DNA from: Hydrogenophaga taeniospiralis CCUG 15921
GTDB lineage: Bacteria > Pseudomonadota > Gammaproteobacteria > Burkholderiales > Burkholderiaceae_C
Assembly: GCF_001592305.1 (NCBI RefSeq)
Contig: NZ_BCWR01000005.1
Coordinates: 434,001 to 498,000 of the forward strand
DNA length: 64,000 nt
Reading direction: 5' to 3'
Shown here in pieces: positions 39,107 through 47,837 of this stretch. Position 1 is the stretch's first letter; every line of letters starts with the position of its first letter. The notes beneath the pieces were generated by a model. That model saw only the letters and a program-made list of their open reading frames with translations. It had not been told where the DNA came from and did no database searches. A program made the position numbers and the translations under genes.

Positions 39107-39724
39107 TCATCGCATGGGCTCGGGCGACACCACCTGTCGGGCCCAGGCTGGCAGCGGGTCGGCCTGCCACACCAGCTCGCCGCCGCGCAGCCGCGCCACC
39201 AGCCGCGGCGGCTGAAACACCTGGTCGGGCGGCAACGAGGTGTCGTAGAGCAGCGCCAGATCGGCTCGCCGCACCGCCACGCTCAGGTGGCGCACCGTGC
39301 GCGGGTAGCGCGCCAGAATGCGCTCGGGCGGCACGGGGTGGCCGCCCTCCTCCACGCGCTGGCTCACCCTGCCCAGCAGTTGCTGCGGGTCGTCCACGCA
39401 CACCACGAGTAGCACCACGCTGAACCCGGCGCGCCTGGCCGCGGCCATCAGATCAAGCTTGGAGGTGTGGGAAAACACCGTCTCACTGGCGAACGAGCGG
39501 CCTTCGGCCAGACACTGCACCCGCCGCGCATCGGCCCATTGGCGCGCCTGGCGCGAGCGTTCGGCGGCGTCCACCACATGCTGCAGATGGTCCGCCTCGT
39601 GCAAGTCGGCGTTGACGAATTCGGCGTTGGCGGGAATCAGGCCCTGGGCCACCGCGCTGCGGTAGAGCGTGGACTTTCCCGCGCCGTTGGGGCCGGCCAG
39701 CAGGTAAAAAACCGGAGCGGCCAA
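39107..39724 (-). CDS. Zeta-toxin family ATP-binding protein
   Basis: A 205-residue P-loop protein of the zeta toxin family: Walker A AGPNGAGKST (Lys17), ADLHEADHL, SFASETVFSHTSKLDLM and the RVEEGGHPVPPERILARYPRT motif characteristic of zeta/UNAG kinases. Zeta toxins phosphorylate UDP-N-acetylglucosamine and block wall synthesis. It is encoded 12 bp after a ParD-like antitoxin gene rather than an epsilon antitoxin gene. The size is that of the small chromosomal zeta-like proteins. Confidence 0.85.
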   Translation of the reverse strand: MAAPVFYLLAGPNGAGKSTLYRSAVAQGLIPANAEFVNADLHEADHLQHVVDAAERSRQARQWADARRVQCLAEGRSFASETVFSHTSKLDLMAAARRAGFSVVLLVVCVDDPQQLLGRVSQRVEEGGHPVPPERILARYPRTVRHLSVAVRRADLALLYDTSLPPDQVFQPPRLVARLRGGELVWQADPLPAWARQVVSPEPMR

Positions 39725-39736
39725 AGGATCGCGGCG

Positions 39737-40078
39737 TCAGGCTGCGCGGCGGGTGGGCGCGGCTTTCTGGCGGTTGGCCAATACGGTGTCTCGCACCGCC
39801 TGGGCCAGGCGGCCGGTGGATTCGGCGGCCATAAAGCGCGCCTCGATGGCGTCAAGAGACTCGTCTGCTGGAGCGCGGTGGCGGGCGTCGTAGAGCGCAA
39901 TTGCCTCGCGCGCCTCCTGCACGGTGAGGCCGGTTTCGTCGGCAATGCGCCCCAGGGTGGCCCAGTATTCGATCTGGCCCGCAATCGAACGGCGCTGCGG
40001 CTGGGCCGCTTCTCGGGCCTGCTGCACCAAGGCGGTGGGCAGTTTCACGGATGCAAACGGGCTGGCGGCGGTGGACAT
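39737..40078 (-). CDS. ParD-like antitoxin
   Basis: A 113-residue protein with an N-terminal ribbon-helix-helix-like region (FASVKLPTALVQQAREAAQPQRRSIAGQIEYWATLGR, in parts) as in ParD-like antitoxins, followed by a charged helical tail (LDAIEARFMAAESTGRLAQAV). The start at ATG 40078 is chosen over an upstream start because conservation begins at MSTAASPF. It precedes the zeta-type toxin gene on the same strand, the normal antitoxin-first order. Confidence 0.8.
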   Translation of the reverse strand: MSTAASPFASVKLPTALVQQAREAAQPQRRSIAGQIEYWATLGRIADETGLTVQEAREAIALYDARHRAPADESLDAIEARFMAAESTGRLAQAVRDTVLANRQKAAPTRRAA

Positions 40079-40152
40079 GGCAAGACTCCTGTTTGGCGCA
40101 TTTTGCGCCATTTCAGCCCATTTGACCACCCTGCGACGGCCGGGTTCAGGGT

Positions 40153-40665
40153 TCAGTCGTCGCGGCCGAACATCCGCGCGAAGAAGCCGCGCTTCTTTTT
40201 CAGTTGCAGCTCACGGATCAGCTCTTCCTTGATCTGTGCCTTCATGTCGGCTTCGCCGTGGCTGACGTTCTTCAGATAGACCTTCACCGCATCGGCGTAA
40301 CTGCGGTCGTCGTTGCGGATGTGGTTGAACAGCCAGCGCGAGAGCATGGCGTGCAGCTCGGAGGCCACGTCTTCGCCCGCCTCGAAGCGCATGCGGTATT
40401 CGCCCACCTTGCGCGTGAACAGATCGTGCACCTTCTTGTGCGGGCCGGCAAACATGTAGCCGGCGTCCGCCATCAGGGACTCCTCGAACGCAAAGTGCGA
40501 CAGCGTGTAGTCCACCATTTCGTCGATCACCGCGCCCACGGCCTCGCGGTCGTGGTGGTCGCGGGCGTCGTAGAGCTGGTTGATGTAGTCGACGATGCGC
40601 TTGTGCTGCCCGTCGATTTCACGGATGCCCGTTTCAAGATCGGGCGTCCAGTTCAGATGTGCCAT
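40153..40665 (-). CDS. Bacteriohemerythrin
   Basis: A 170-residue oxygen-binding di-iron protein. All ligands are visible: His21, His57, Glu61, His76, His80, His115 and Asp120, in the order H, HxxxE, HxxxH, HxxxxD. After the four-helix bundle there is a basic C-terminal tail (LQLKKKRGFFARMFGRDD) that could bind membrane or another partner. The start at ATG 40665 is preferred to a TTG five codons upstream because it matches MxxLxWxxxLE of the family. A perfect hairpin lies in its leader. Confidence 0.92.
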   Translation of the reverse strand: MAHLNWTPDLETGIREIDGQHKRIVDYINQLYDARDHHDREAVGAVIDEMVDYTLSHFAFEESLMADAGYMFAGPHKKVHDLFTRKVGEYRMRFEAGEDVASELHAMLSRWLFNHIRNDDRSYADAVKVYLKNVSHGEADMKAQIKEELIRELQLKKKRGFFARMFGRDD

Positions 40666-40683
40666 GGAAAATGTCCCCAAAAT

Positions 40684-40701
40684 GGGCGACAGGTGTCGCC
40701 C
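40684..40701. other. Perfect palindrome in the bacteriohemerythrin leader
   Basis: GGGCGACA-GG-TGTCGCCC, 19 bp before the start codon. No poly-T follows, so it is more likely an operator or an mRNA hairpin than a terminator. Confidence 0.45.
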
Positions 40702-40800
40702 GAAAGTAACGAATTGTGTGAGAGAACCCGTTGCGACGGGGGGGAATCAGCACAGTTCATGACATATCTCAAGCCTTCGCGCACGGCAAGATGCCGTCCA

Positions 40801-41766
40801 TCAGAACACGCGGCTGATCTTGAATCCTTTGGATTCCAAAAGGGCTGGCAGCCCCTGTGGCCCCACCAGGTGCAAGGAACCCACCGCCGCGAACACGCTC
40901 ACCTCGGCGTGCAGCCGCTCGATCGCCTCGGCCATTCCGGGGTTGCGCCCGCCCACCAGGCGGGCAAACACCTCCCGGTCGGTCGGCGTGTTCAGGCAGT
41001 CACACCAGTCGGCGTAGGCCTCCAGGTCTTTCAGGTCGCGACTGGCCCAGGCCTGCGCCAGTCGCTCCAGGCTGCGCACGGCCTGGGGGCGCTGCAGCTC
41101 GGCCAGCATCTCGCGCACCATGGTGGTGGCCTCTTCGTCGTCGCGCGCCAGCAGCGCCGAGAGCTGCGTCTGCACCGACTCCAGCCCCACCACAGGGCGC
41201 TGGGCACGCAGGCTGTGCATCAGCAACACCGACTCCGCGCCATACAACGAAAACAGCCCCTGGCGCTGCGCCTGCGCCACGGCCAGCAGGGTGGCGTGGT
41301 ACTCCGCCGCCCCCTGATCGAGAGCCGCCGCCGGCAGGCATTCGGCCGCCCAGGCCGAGCGCAGCGACTGCATCAGTTCGGCCGGCAACGACCGCGCCGG
41401 CCCCTGTGCAGTGGCGCGCAAGGCATCCAGCACCGCCGGATCGGTCACGTTGACCTCCAGCGCCAGCAGGCCCGTACGAGCCAGCGAAGCCTCTGCCCGC
41501 GGCCCCAGCGCAAACCACTCCGGCCGCCCGGCGTGAATGGTCCCGTACAGAAAGGAATCGCGCCCGTCGCGGCTGATACGCCAGAGAAACCCCCGGTCGG
41601 TCGCCTGCCGCTGGGCCTTCTGCATCAGCTCGCGGCTGGGGGGTGAGGGTTGGGGTGGGCAGGAGGCGGCATCGGCAGGCGCCGCCATGGCCGGGATCGC
41701 TGAGCACAAGGCGGCGAATGCCGCGGTGGCAGTGAAGCGGCGCCAGAAAATGGATCGATAGAACAT
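40801..41766 (-). CDS. TraB/GumN family protein
   Basis: A 321-residue exported protein with a signal peptide ending near AMAAPADA. The TraB/GumN domain begins at GFLWRISRDGRDSFLYGTIH, with the GTIHxG motif and a C-terminal SVFAAVGSLHLVGPQGLPALL containing the second conserved GxxHL. The family resembles a metal-binding hydrolase or erythromycin esterase fold; the bacterial role is unclear. Confidence 0.85.
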   Translation of the reverse strand: MFYRSIFWRRFTATAAFAALCSAIPAMAAPADAASCPPQPSPPSRELMQKAQRQATDRGFLWRISRDGRDSFLYGTIHAGRPEWFALGPRAEASLARTGLLALEVNVTDPAVLDALRATAQGPARSLPAELMQSLRSAWAAECLPAAALDQGAAEYHATLLAVAQAQRQGLFSLYGAESVLLMHSLRAQRPVVGLESVQTQLSALLARDDEEATTMVREMLAELQRPQAVRSLERLAQAWASRDLKDLEAYADWCDCLNTPTDREVFARLVGGRNPGMAEAIERLHAEVSVFAAVGSLHLVGPQGLPALLESKGFKISRVF

Positions 41767-41844
41767 CGTCGGATTGTCGGTGTAGCGCCGTAATTTACAA
41801 TTTGTAGCAGTCTCGGTTAATTCATTTTTTCAAGGAGGGTATTC

Positions 41845-42405
41845 GTGAATCGTTTGTTCAAAATTTTCCTGGCGTCGGTGGGGGCTTCCGCCCTGGTGGC
41901 TTGCGGCGGGGGCTCTGACGACCCCGTCGACATGTATGTCGGAACGTGGCGATCTGCCTGCTTTCCTTACGTTGCCAACAATGGCAACACATACTTTGCA
42001 AGGGACACCTCCAGTTTTACAAAAGCCTCATCCACATCACTGAACGCGACTCGCTCCGACACGACCGCCTACTCCGACTCCGCCTGCAACAACGTATTGG
42101 CTGCTATTTCCAATGGCCCAAACGCAACAATCCAACTGGGACCAAAAGCCAGTTTTTTAGGCGCAGAAGTGGACACGATTAGCATGGCCTTTCCCACGGA
42201 GACCCATGTCGGCTACATGACAGCCAATGCGACGCAGCTATTCATCATTGCGGAACCGCCAGATGTCATCCCGAGCGGCTGGGGTATAGGATCGCCCTAC
42301 ACCAGAATGGAATCCAAGCAGGCGTCAGCGTCTACGCTGACCAAGACCATGGAGAGCAACGATCACTTGGCTCCTGCAAAACCACTGGGGGCCTACTTCA
42401 GATAA
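41845..42405 (+). CDS. Hypothetical lipoprotein
   Basis: A 186-residue predicted lipoprotein with lipobox LVAC (Cys20) then GGGSDDPVDMYVGTW. The ribosome binding site AAGGAGGG is 8 nt upstream. Mature part is rich in Ser, Thr and Asn, without recognised domain. Base composition is clearly lower in GC than the flanking genes, as is the AT-rich leader, which may mean transfer or weak codon constraint. A family of similar short lipoproteins occurs in Comamonadaceae, as I recall. Confidence 0.75.
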   Translation: MNRLFKIFLASVGASALVACGGGSDDPVDMYVGTWRSACFPYVANNGNTYFARDTSSFTKASSTSLNATRSDTTAYSDSACNNVLAAISNGPNATIQLGPKASFLGAEVDTISMAFPTETHVGYMTANATQLFIIAEPPDVIPSGWGIGSPYTRMESKQASASTLTKTMESNDHLAPAKPLGAYFR

Positions 42406-42456
42406 CCGGCCAAAGCCACGGGGGCATGTGCTCGGAGCGCGTTCTTGCGTTGCGCC

Positions 42457-44844
42457 TTACTGCCCCCGGCCTTTGGCTCCTGCCCGCGGCGGCAAGCCCG
42501 TGTGCTGCGTCAGGATGCGGCCTTTGGTCGGCGCTTTGCCGGTTGAGGCTGTGCCCTTACCCATTCCGCCCGGCTTCACCACCGCAGCTGCCCGCTCGCT
42601 GGGCTTGGCGCCACCCGGCGTCGAGTTCTTGCGGCGCGCGCTCTGGTACCCGCCGTCGGTCATAGGCTGGAAGGTCGGAATCAGGTGGTGTTTGCCGTTG
42701 CCGATCAGGTCGGCGCGGCCCATGGTCTTGAGCGCTTCGCGCAGCAGCGGCCAGTTGTTCGGGTCGTGGTAGCGCAGGAAGGCCTTGTGCAGGCGGCGGC
42801 GTTTGTCGCCTCGCACGATGTCCACCTTCTCGGCCCGATCGTCGCGGTGCACGCCCTTGAGCGGGTTCAGGCTGGTGTGATACATCGCCGTGGCCGTGGC
42901 CATGGGGCTGGGGTAGAAGGTCTGCACCTGGTCGGCGCGAAAGCCGTTTTTCTTCAGCCAGATGGCCAGGTTCATCATGTCCTCGTCGCTGGTGCCGGGG
43001 TGGGCGGCGATGAAGTACGGGATGAGGAACTGCTTCTTGCCCGCCTCTTCGCTGTACTTCTCGAACATGGTCTTGAAGCGGTCGTAGCTGCCGATGCCGG
43101 GCTTCATCATCTTGGACAGCGGCCCGCCTTCGGTGTGCTCGGGCGCGATCTTGAGGTAGCCGCCCACGTGGTGCTGCACCAGTTCCTTGACGTACTCCGG
43201 GCTCTTCACGGCCAGGTCGTAGCGCAGGCCGGAGCCGATCAATATCTTCTTGATGCCCTTGAGCGCTCGCGCCCGGCGGTAGATCTTGATCAGCGGATCG
43301 TGGTTGGTGTGCAGGTTCTGGCAGATGCCGGGGTAGACGCAGCTGGGCTTGCGGCAGGCGGCTTCGATGGCCGGGCTCTTGCAGCCCAGGCGGTACATGT
43401 TGGCCGTGGGGCCGCCCAGGTCGGAGATGACGCCGGTGAAGCCGTCGACCTTGTCGCGGATGTCTTCGACCTCCTTGATGATCGAGTCTTCCGAACGGCT
43501 CTGGATGATGCGGCCCTCGTGCTCGGTGATGGAGCAGAAGGTGCAGCCGCCAAAGCAGCCGCGCATGATGTTGATCGAGAAGCGGATCATTTCCCAGGCT
43601 GGGATCTTGGTCGCGCCGTCGTGTTTGCCGTGTTCGTCGGCGTAGACCGGATGCGGGCCGCGCGCGTATGGCAGGTCGAACACGTAGTCCATCTCGGCCG
43701 TGGTCAGCGGGATGGGCGGCGGGTTGATCCACACGTCACGCGCCGTGGCGCCTTCGCCGTGCGCCTGCACCAGTGCACGGGCGTTGCCGGGGTTGGTTTC
43801 CAGGTGCAGCACACGGTTGGCGTGGGCGTAGAGCACGGCGTCACTTTTGACCTGCTCATAGCTGGGCAGGCGGATCACGCTGCGGTCGCGCGGCAGCTTG
43901 GCCACACCGCTGGCGCCTAACGGGCGGTGGATGGTAATGGGTTTGTAGGCTGAAGAACCCTCACCCCGGCCCTCTCCCGCAGGCGTGAGAGGGGGTTGGG
44001 AGCCATCTTCCTTGGAGCAGCTCTGCCCCTGGGCCTGCGCCTGTTCGCTGGTGGTCTGGTAGGGATTGATGTGGTCTTCGACGTGGCCGGGCTGGTCCAC
44101 CTCGCTGGAATCGATCTCGATCCAGCCCTCCGCCGTGGGGTCGTGCGGGCGGCGGATGAAGGCGGTACCGCGCACGTCGGTGATGTGTTCAACCGGTTCG
44201 CGTGCGGCGATGCGGTGCGCCACCTCCACCAGCGCGCGCTCGGCGTTGCCGTAGAGCAGCAGGTCGCATTTGCTGTCCACCACGATGCTGCGGCGCACCT
44301 TGTCGCTCCAGTAGTCGTAGTGGGCGATGCGGCGCAGGCTGCCTTCGATGCCGCCGAGCACGATGGGTACGTCCTTGAAGGCCTCGCGGCAGCGCTGGCT
44401 GTAGACGATGGCGGCGCGGTCGGGCCGCTTGCCACCCACATCACCAGGTGTGTAGGCGTCGTCGCTGCGGATTTTTCGATCAGCCGTGTAGCGGTTGATC
44501 ATGGAGTCCATGTTGCCCGCGGTCACGCCCCAGAACAGGTTGGGCTTGCCCAGCGCCTTGAAAGGCTCGGCGCTCTGCCAGTCGGGCTGGGCGATGATGC
44601 CGACGCGAAAGCCCTGCGCCTCCAGCACACGGCCGATCACCGCCATGCCGAAGCTGGGGTGGTCCACATAGGCGTCGCCGGTCACCAGGATGATGTCGCA
44701 CGAGTCCCAGCCCAGTTGCTCCATCTCGGCGCGGCTCATGGGCAGGAACGGCGCCACGCCGAACCGCTTGGCCCAATAGGGGCGGTAGCTGGTGAGCGGC
44801 TTGGCGGCGCGCGCGAAAAAAGAGACGTCGATGGGCGCGTTCAT
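42457..44844 (-). CDS. ygiQ: YgiQ family radical SAM protein
   Basis: A 795-residue radical SAM protein. N-terminal YgiQ domain ([34 protein letters not shown], in parts), radical SAM cluster Cys430-x3-Cys434-x2-Cys437 in [11 protein letters not shown], and a long basic C-terminal tail. The biochemical role is not established. About residues 274-300 ([22 protein letters not shown]) appear foreign: this stretch is encoded by a palindromic repeat at 43957-44002 inserted in frame between conserved blocks. AdoMet chemistry should be intact. Confidence 0.92.
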   Translation of the reverse strand: MNAPIDVSFFARAAKPLTSYRPYWAKRFGVAPFLPMSRAEMEQLGWDSCDIILVTGDAYVDHPSFGMAVIGRVLEAQGFRVGIIAQPDWQSAEPFKALGKPNLFWGVTAGNMDSMINRYTADRKIRSDDAYTPGDVGGKRPDRAAIVYSQRCREAFKDVPIVLGGIEGSLRRIAHYDYWSDKVRRSIVVDSKCDLLLYGNAERALVEVAHRIAAREPVEHITDVRGTAFIRRPHDPTAEGWIEIDSSEVDQPGHVEDHINPYQTTSEQAQAQGQSCSKEDGSQPPLTPAGEGRGEGSSAYKPITIHRPLGASGVAKLPRDRSVIRLPSYEQVKSDAVLYAHANRVLHLETNPGNARALVQAHGEGATARDVWINPPPIPLTTAEMDYVFDLPYARGPHPVYADEHGKHDGATKIPAWEMIRFSINIMRGCFGGCTFCSITEHEGRIIQSRSEDSIIKEVEDIRDKVDGFTGVISDLGGPTANMYRLGCKSPAIEAACRKPSCVYPGICQNLHTNHDPLIKIYRRARALKGIKKILIGSGLRYDLAVKSPEYVKELVQHHVGGYLKIAPEHTEGGPLSKMMKPGIGSYDRFKTMFEKYSEEAGKKQFLIPYFIAAHPGTSDEDMMNLAIWLKKNGFRADQVQTFYPSPMATATAMYHTSLNPLKGVHRDDRAEKVDIVRGDKRRRLHKAFLRYHDPNNWPLLREALKTMGRADLIGNGKHHLIPTFQPMTDGGYQSARRKNSTPGGAKPSERAAAVVKPGGMGKGTASTGKAPTKGRILTQHTGLPPRAGAKGRGQ
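43957..44002. repeat. Palindromic repeat element inside ygiQ
   Basis: About 46 bp reading ACCCTCACCCCGGCCCTCTC then CCGCAGGCGTGAGAGGGGGT; inner arms CCCTCTC (43970-43976) and GAGAGGG (43987-43993). The sequence matches a type of short palindrome that is common between genes in many proteobacteria. Here it is within a coding frame without disrupting it. Confidence 0.7.
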
Positions 44845-44916
44845 GGGGGCAATCGGGGGATAACCCGCAAGTGTACGGTTTACCCCCTGCCCTGCCTCTT
44901 TATAGGGCTGCTGGTT

Positions 44917-45111
44917 TCAAAGGTCTTTCAGCGCCGCGTCGATGTGCGCCTGGAACACCGCCGGGTCGGCCAGCGCGTGGGCGTTCAGCAGCGCGAGCTT
45001 GACGAGAAACAGCTCGGTCTTCTCCGGGCCTGCCGCGTCGATGGCCGTGGCCAGCGCGTCGTAGACCTGCTCCAGGCCGGAAGTGGTCAAGGTGTTCTGG
45101 TTCATGTTCAT
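44917..45111 (-). CDS. DUF2783 family protein
   Basis: A 64-residue protein (MNMNQNTLTTSGLEQVYDAL, then ALLNAHALADPAVF) of the DUF2783 family, which is almost always encoded next to a FAD-dependent aromatic monooxygenase. Its start overlaps the end of that monooxygenase gene by 4 bp (45108-45111), so the two are co-translated. A role as a small accessory subunit is likely but unproven. Confidence 0.8.
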   Translation of the reverse strand: MNMNQNTLTTSGLEQVYDALATAIDAAGPEKTELFLVKLALLNAHALADPAVFQAHIDAALKDL

Positions 45112-46811
45112 GCCTCTTTTTTCAGACCAGCGGCGTTGATCAGGGCAGCGCGCAGGCGCGTCGCATCCAGGCTCATCCAGCGGGCGCACACGTGCTGGTC
45201 GGGCCGCAGCAGGTAGGCCGCGCCGCTGGCCAGCACGCCGTAGCGCTCGCGCAGGTGGCCATTGGCGTCGGCCAGCGTTTCATCGGCGCCAGCGACCGGC
45301 TGGGCGCTGCCCACGGCGATCATGCGCAGCGGCAGGCCCCGTGCCCGCAGTTGGTTCACCTCTGCTTGCAACGCATCGGGCACGGCGGCGGCTTCGGTGA
45401 AGTACAGCAGAGAAAAACGGTGGTCCAAGTGGTCCAGCAGGTGGTCGTCGGCGCCCAGGCGCACGTTCTGCGGCGGCGCGCCGTGGCCCGGCCCGGCCTT
45501 GAACAGCGCGTTGTCGTCACCCGCGCTGTTGGCCGGCGAGTGGCGGTACTCGTGCGGCCGCGAGGTGCGCCAGTGGTAGAGCGGGCCCACGAAAGGTTCG
45601 CTGAGCGAGAGTGAGAGCACTGCGTCGCGCAGCAGGCGGAAGCCGCGCGTGGGCGGGGTCATGAAGCGCGTGCTCTTGCCGGCCTCGTCGATGATTTCGC
45701 GCGCCGCACCCACGCGTTCGCTGCTGTAACCCGCCAGCAGCGGCGCGCCGGCCAGACCCCGGACCACGAAGGCCAGGCGCCAGGCCAGGCACTGCGCATC
45801 CTGGAACCCGGTGTTGGCGCCGCGCACGCCGAAGATCGGCAGCAGGTGGGCTGCGTCGCCGGTGAACAGCACGCGGCCGTGCACGTAGTTGGGCAGCGTG
45901 AGCGCGCGGGCCGAATAGACCGAACACCAGTCCATCTCCCAGGGCACGCCGGCGTGGCCGATCATGGCCAGTTGGGCGTCGATGCGGGTCTTGAGCGATT
46001 CGGGCCTCCGGGCGGCTTCGGGGTCCTCGCCGGGCGGCAGCTGGTAGTCCACGCGCCAGATGCCGTGCGGCTCGCGGTGCATGAGGATGGTGTTGCCGGG
46101 GTTCCACTCGGGGTCAAAGAACGCCAGGCGTTCGGTGGGCAGCGGCAGGTCGATGCGGATGTCGGCGATGACGAAGCGGCCTTCGTAGGACGCGCCTTCG
46201 AGCTTCAGGTCCAGCATCGTGCGGATGCCGGAGCGCGCGCCGTCGGCGGCCACCAGCCAGTCGGTCTGCAGCATGTAAGGGCCTTCGGGCGTGTCCACCT
46301 CCAGCGTGGCGCCCTGCCCGTCTTGCGCCACGGCGGTCACGCGGTTGCCCCAGCGCAGCTCGATCAGCGGGTTCGCCCGCACCGCATCGATCAGGTATTC
46401 CTCCAGGTACTGCTGCTGCAGGTTGATCATGGGGAAGAAGCGGTCGTCCGGGTCGTGCGGGGCTTCCATGCGGAACACGCGCTGACCGCGGTAATACGAG
46501 TTGCCAAAGCGCCAGGGTAGCCCGTTCTGGGTGACGCGGTCGGCCACGCCCACCTGCTGCAGGATCTCCATGGAACGGCGCGTGAACACGATGGCGCGGC
46601 TGCCTTCGGACACCTGGCGCTCCGATTCGAGCAGCACGCATTTCACGCCGTGGCGGGCCAGTTCCAGCGCCGCCACCAGCCCGATCAGCCCGGCCCCGGC
46701 GATCACCACGGCGTGGTGCTGCGGCTGCGGGTGCTGTGAAGGCAGCCAGGCGTCGAACACCTGGTATGGGTAGTAGATGGAGCGCCGGGGTTCGGCGTGC
46801 GGCTGGTGCAT
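45108..46811 (-). CDS. FAD-dependent aromatic-ring monooxygenase (MhpA/PheA-like)
   Basis: A 567-residue flavoprotein monooxygenase. FAD motifs: VVIAGAGLIGLVAALELARHG (in part), DWLVAADGARSGIRTML and VLFTGDAAHLLPIFGVRGANTG. The C-terminal third is a thioredoxin-like domain seen in phenol and 3-(3-hydroxyphenyl)propionate hydroxylases. The substrate is not evident. AGGAG precedes the ATG. It sits between a LuxR-type regulator gene and DUF2783; the partner ring-cleavage gene is missing here. Confidence 0.88.
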   Translation of the reverse strand: MHQPHAEPRRSIYYPYQVFDAWLPSQHPQPQHHAVVIAGAGLIGLVAALELARHGVKCVLLESERQVSEGSRAIVFTRRSMEILQQVGVADRVTQNGLPWRFGNSYYRGQRVFRMEAPHDPDDRFFPMINLQQQYLEEYLIDAVRANPLIELRWGNRVTAVAQDGQGATLEVDTPEGPYMLQTDWLVAADGARSGIRTMLDLKLEGASYEGRFVIADIRIDLPLPTERLAFFDPEWNPGNTILMHREPHGIWRVDYQLPPGEDPEAARRPESLKTRIDAQLAMIGHAGVPWEMDWCSVYSARALTLPNYVHGRVLFTGDAAHLLPIFGVRGANTGFQDAQCLAWRLAFVVRGLAGAPLLAGYSSERVGAAREIIDEAGKSTRFMTPPTRGFRLLRDAVLSLSLSEPFVGPLYHWRTSRPHEYRHSPANSAGDDNALFKAGPGHGAPPQNVRLGADDHLLDHLDHRFSLLYFTEAAAVPDALQAEVNQLRARGLPLRMIAVGSAQPVAGADETLADANGHLRERYGVLASGAAYLLRPDQHVCARWMSLDATRLRAALINAAGLKKEA

Positions 46812-46907
46812 GGCGGGTCTCCTGACGATGGGCGCAGTGTAGGCAAGGCCTCTGCTGTGTATGTCCCCATATGGGAACTGCGCGGTTCGGCTGAGGGAAG
46901 ACCCCGA

Positions 46908-47741
46908 TCAGGTGCCGCTGTCGAGCAGGAGCGCCAGCAATTCGCGCTGCCCGGCCACGCCGAGCTTGCTGTGGACGCGCTTCTGGTAGGTCCGGGCGCT
47001 GGCCAGCGTCAGGCCCAGGCGCGCGGCCAGCGCCTCGGTGGACAGGCCGTCCATCAGCGCGGCCACCACGTCGTGGTCGCGCTGCGTGAGCACCGGAAAA
47101 CGACGCACCAGCCGCGCCAGCAGCAGGCCCGACACATCCTGATGCACCGCCTGCCCGGTGTGGTGCAGGCGCACGGCGTGCACGATCAGCGGCGCAAACG
47201 CATCCACCACGGCCAGGGCGGCGGCGTCGAACGGGCCGTGTTCGGTGCCGCGGTACAGGTTCACCGAGAGCCAGCGCCGGCCCTCGTAGAGCGCCAGCAC
47301 CGCCAGCCGCTCGGCCACCTGCGGCAGCTCGTAGCAGATGCGCCGGTACTCGGGGTGGGCGATGTCTTCGCCGCGCTGGCGGTGCAGCACGATGCGCGGC
47401 TCGGCCATGCCGGCCTTCTGCGCCGCGGCCAGTTCGGCGCGCATCACGGCGGCACTGCCGTCGAGCCGGTGGAAGCGGCTCACGTAGGCCTCGGCGATGT
47501 TCGGCAGCTCCTGCGTGCGCGAGCGGTCGCCCACCGCCACGATGGACGGGCGCCGCCCCGCTTCGAACGCAAAGATGGTGCACTGCGCCAGCGGCACCTG
47601 CGCTCCCACCAGCCGCAGCAGGTCCTCGGCCACGGCATGGCGGTCCGACTGGCCCAGGCGCGCCAGCAACGCGCTTACCTGGGGCAGCGGCAAGGCAATG
47701 GACGGCGCCAGGCGGCTGCCCAGCACCCAGTGATCGGTCAT
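46908..47741 (-). CDS. LuxR-family transcriptional regulator
   Basis: A 277-residue regulator whose C-terminal helix-turn-helix is clear (LTQRDHDVVAALMDGLSTEA, LGLTLASARTYQKRVHSKLG). The long N-terminal region has no obvious receiver or autoinducer domain motif and may sense a metabolite. It is upstream of the FAD monooxygenase gene on the same strand, 96 bp away, and is its probable regulator. The start at ATG 47741 is chosen over an upstream start on length. Confidence 0.8.
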   Translation of the reverse strand: MTDHWVLGSRLAPSIALPLPQVSALLARLGQSDRHAVAEDLLRLVGAQVPLAQCTIFAFEAGRRPSIVAVGDRSRTQELPNIAEAYVSRFHRLDGSAAVMRAELAAAQKAGMAEPRIVLHRQRGEDIAHPEYRRICYELPQVAERLAVLALYEGRRWLSVNLYRGTEHGPFDAAALAVVDAFAPLIVHAVRLHHTGQAVHQDVSGLLLARLVRRFPVLTQRDHDVVAALMDGLSTEALAARLGLTLASARTYQKRVHSKLGVAGQRELLALLLDSGT

Positions 47742-47837
47742 GGTGCGGGCACTGTAGCGCAGGCAGCGCGGCCAGCGCACCTGTTCAGCGCCGCCTGACG
47801 CTGAACGTCACGGCGCCCCGCACCTGTGGCCAGACCG

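Noticed and set aside
41630-41665. Another copy of the CCCTCACCCC-type palindrome in the TraB gene
   Set aside because: Only a loose match to GGGTGAGGGTTGGGG is present and no second arm is seen; it can be ordinary Pro/Ser codons.
43957-44002. Frameshift or pseudogene in ygiQ
   Set aside because: The repeat insertion keeps the frame, and all conserved blocks including the radical SAM cysteines are intact on both sides.
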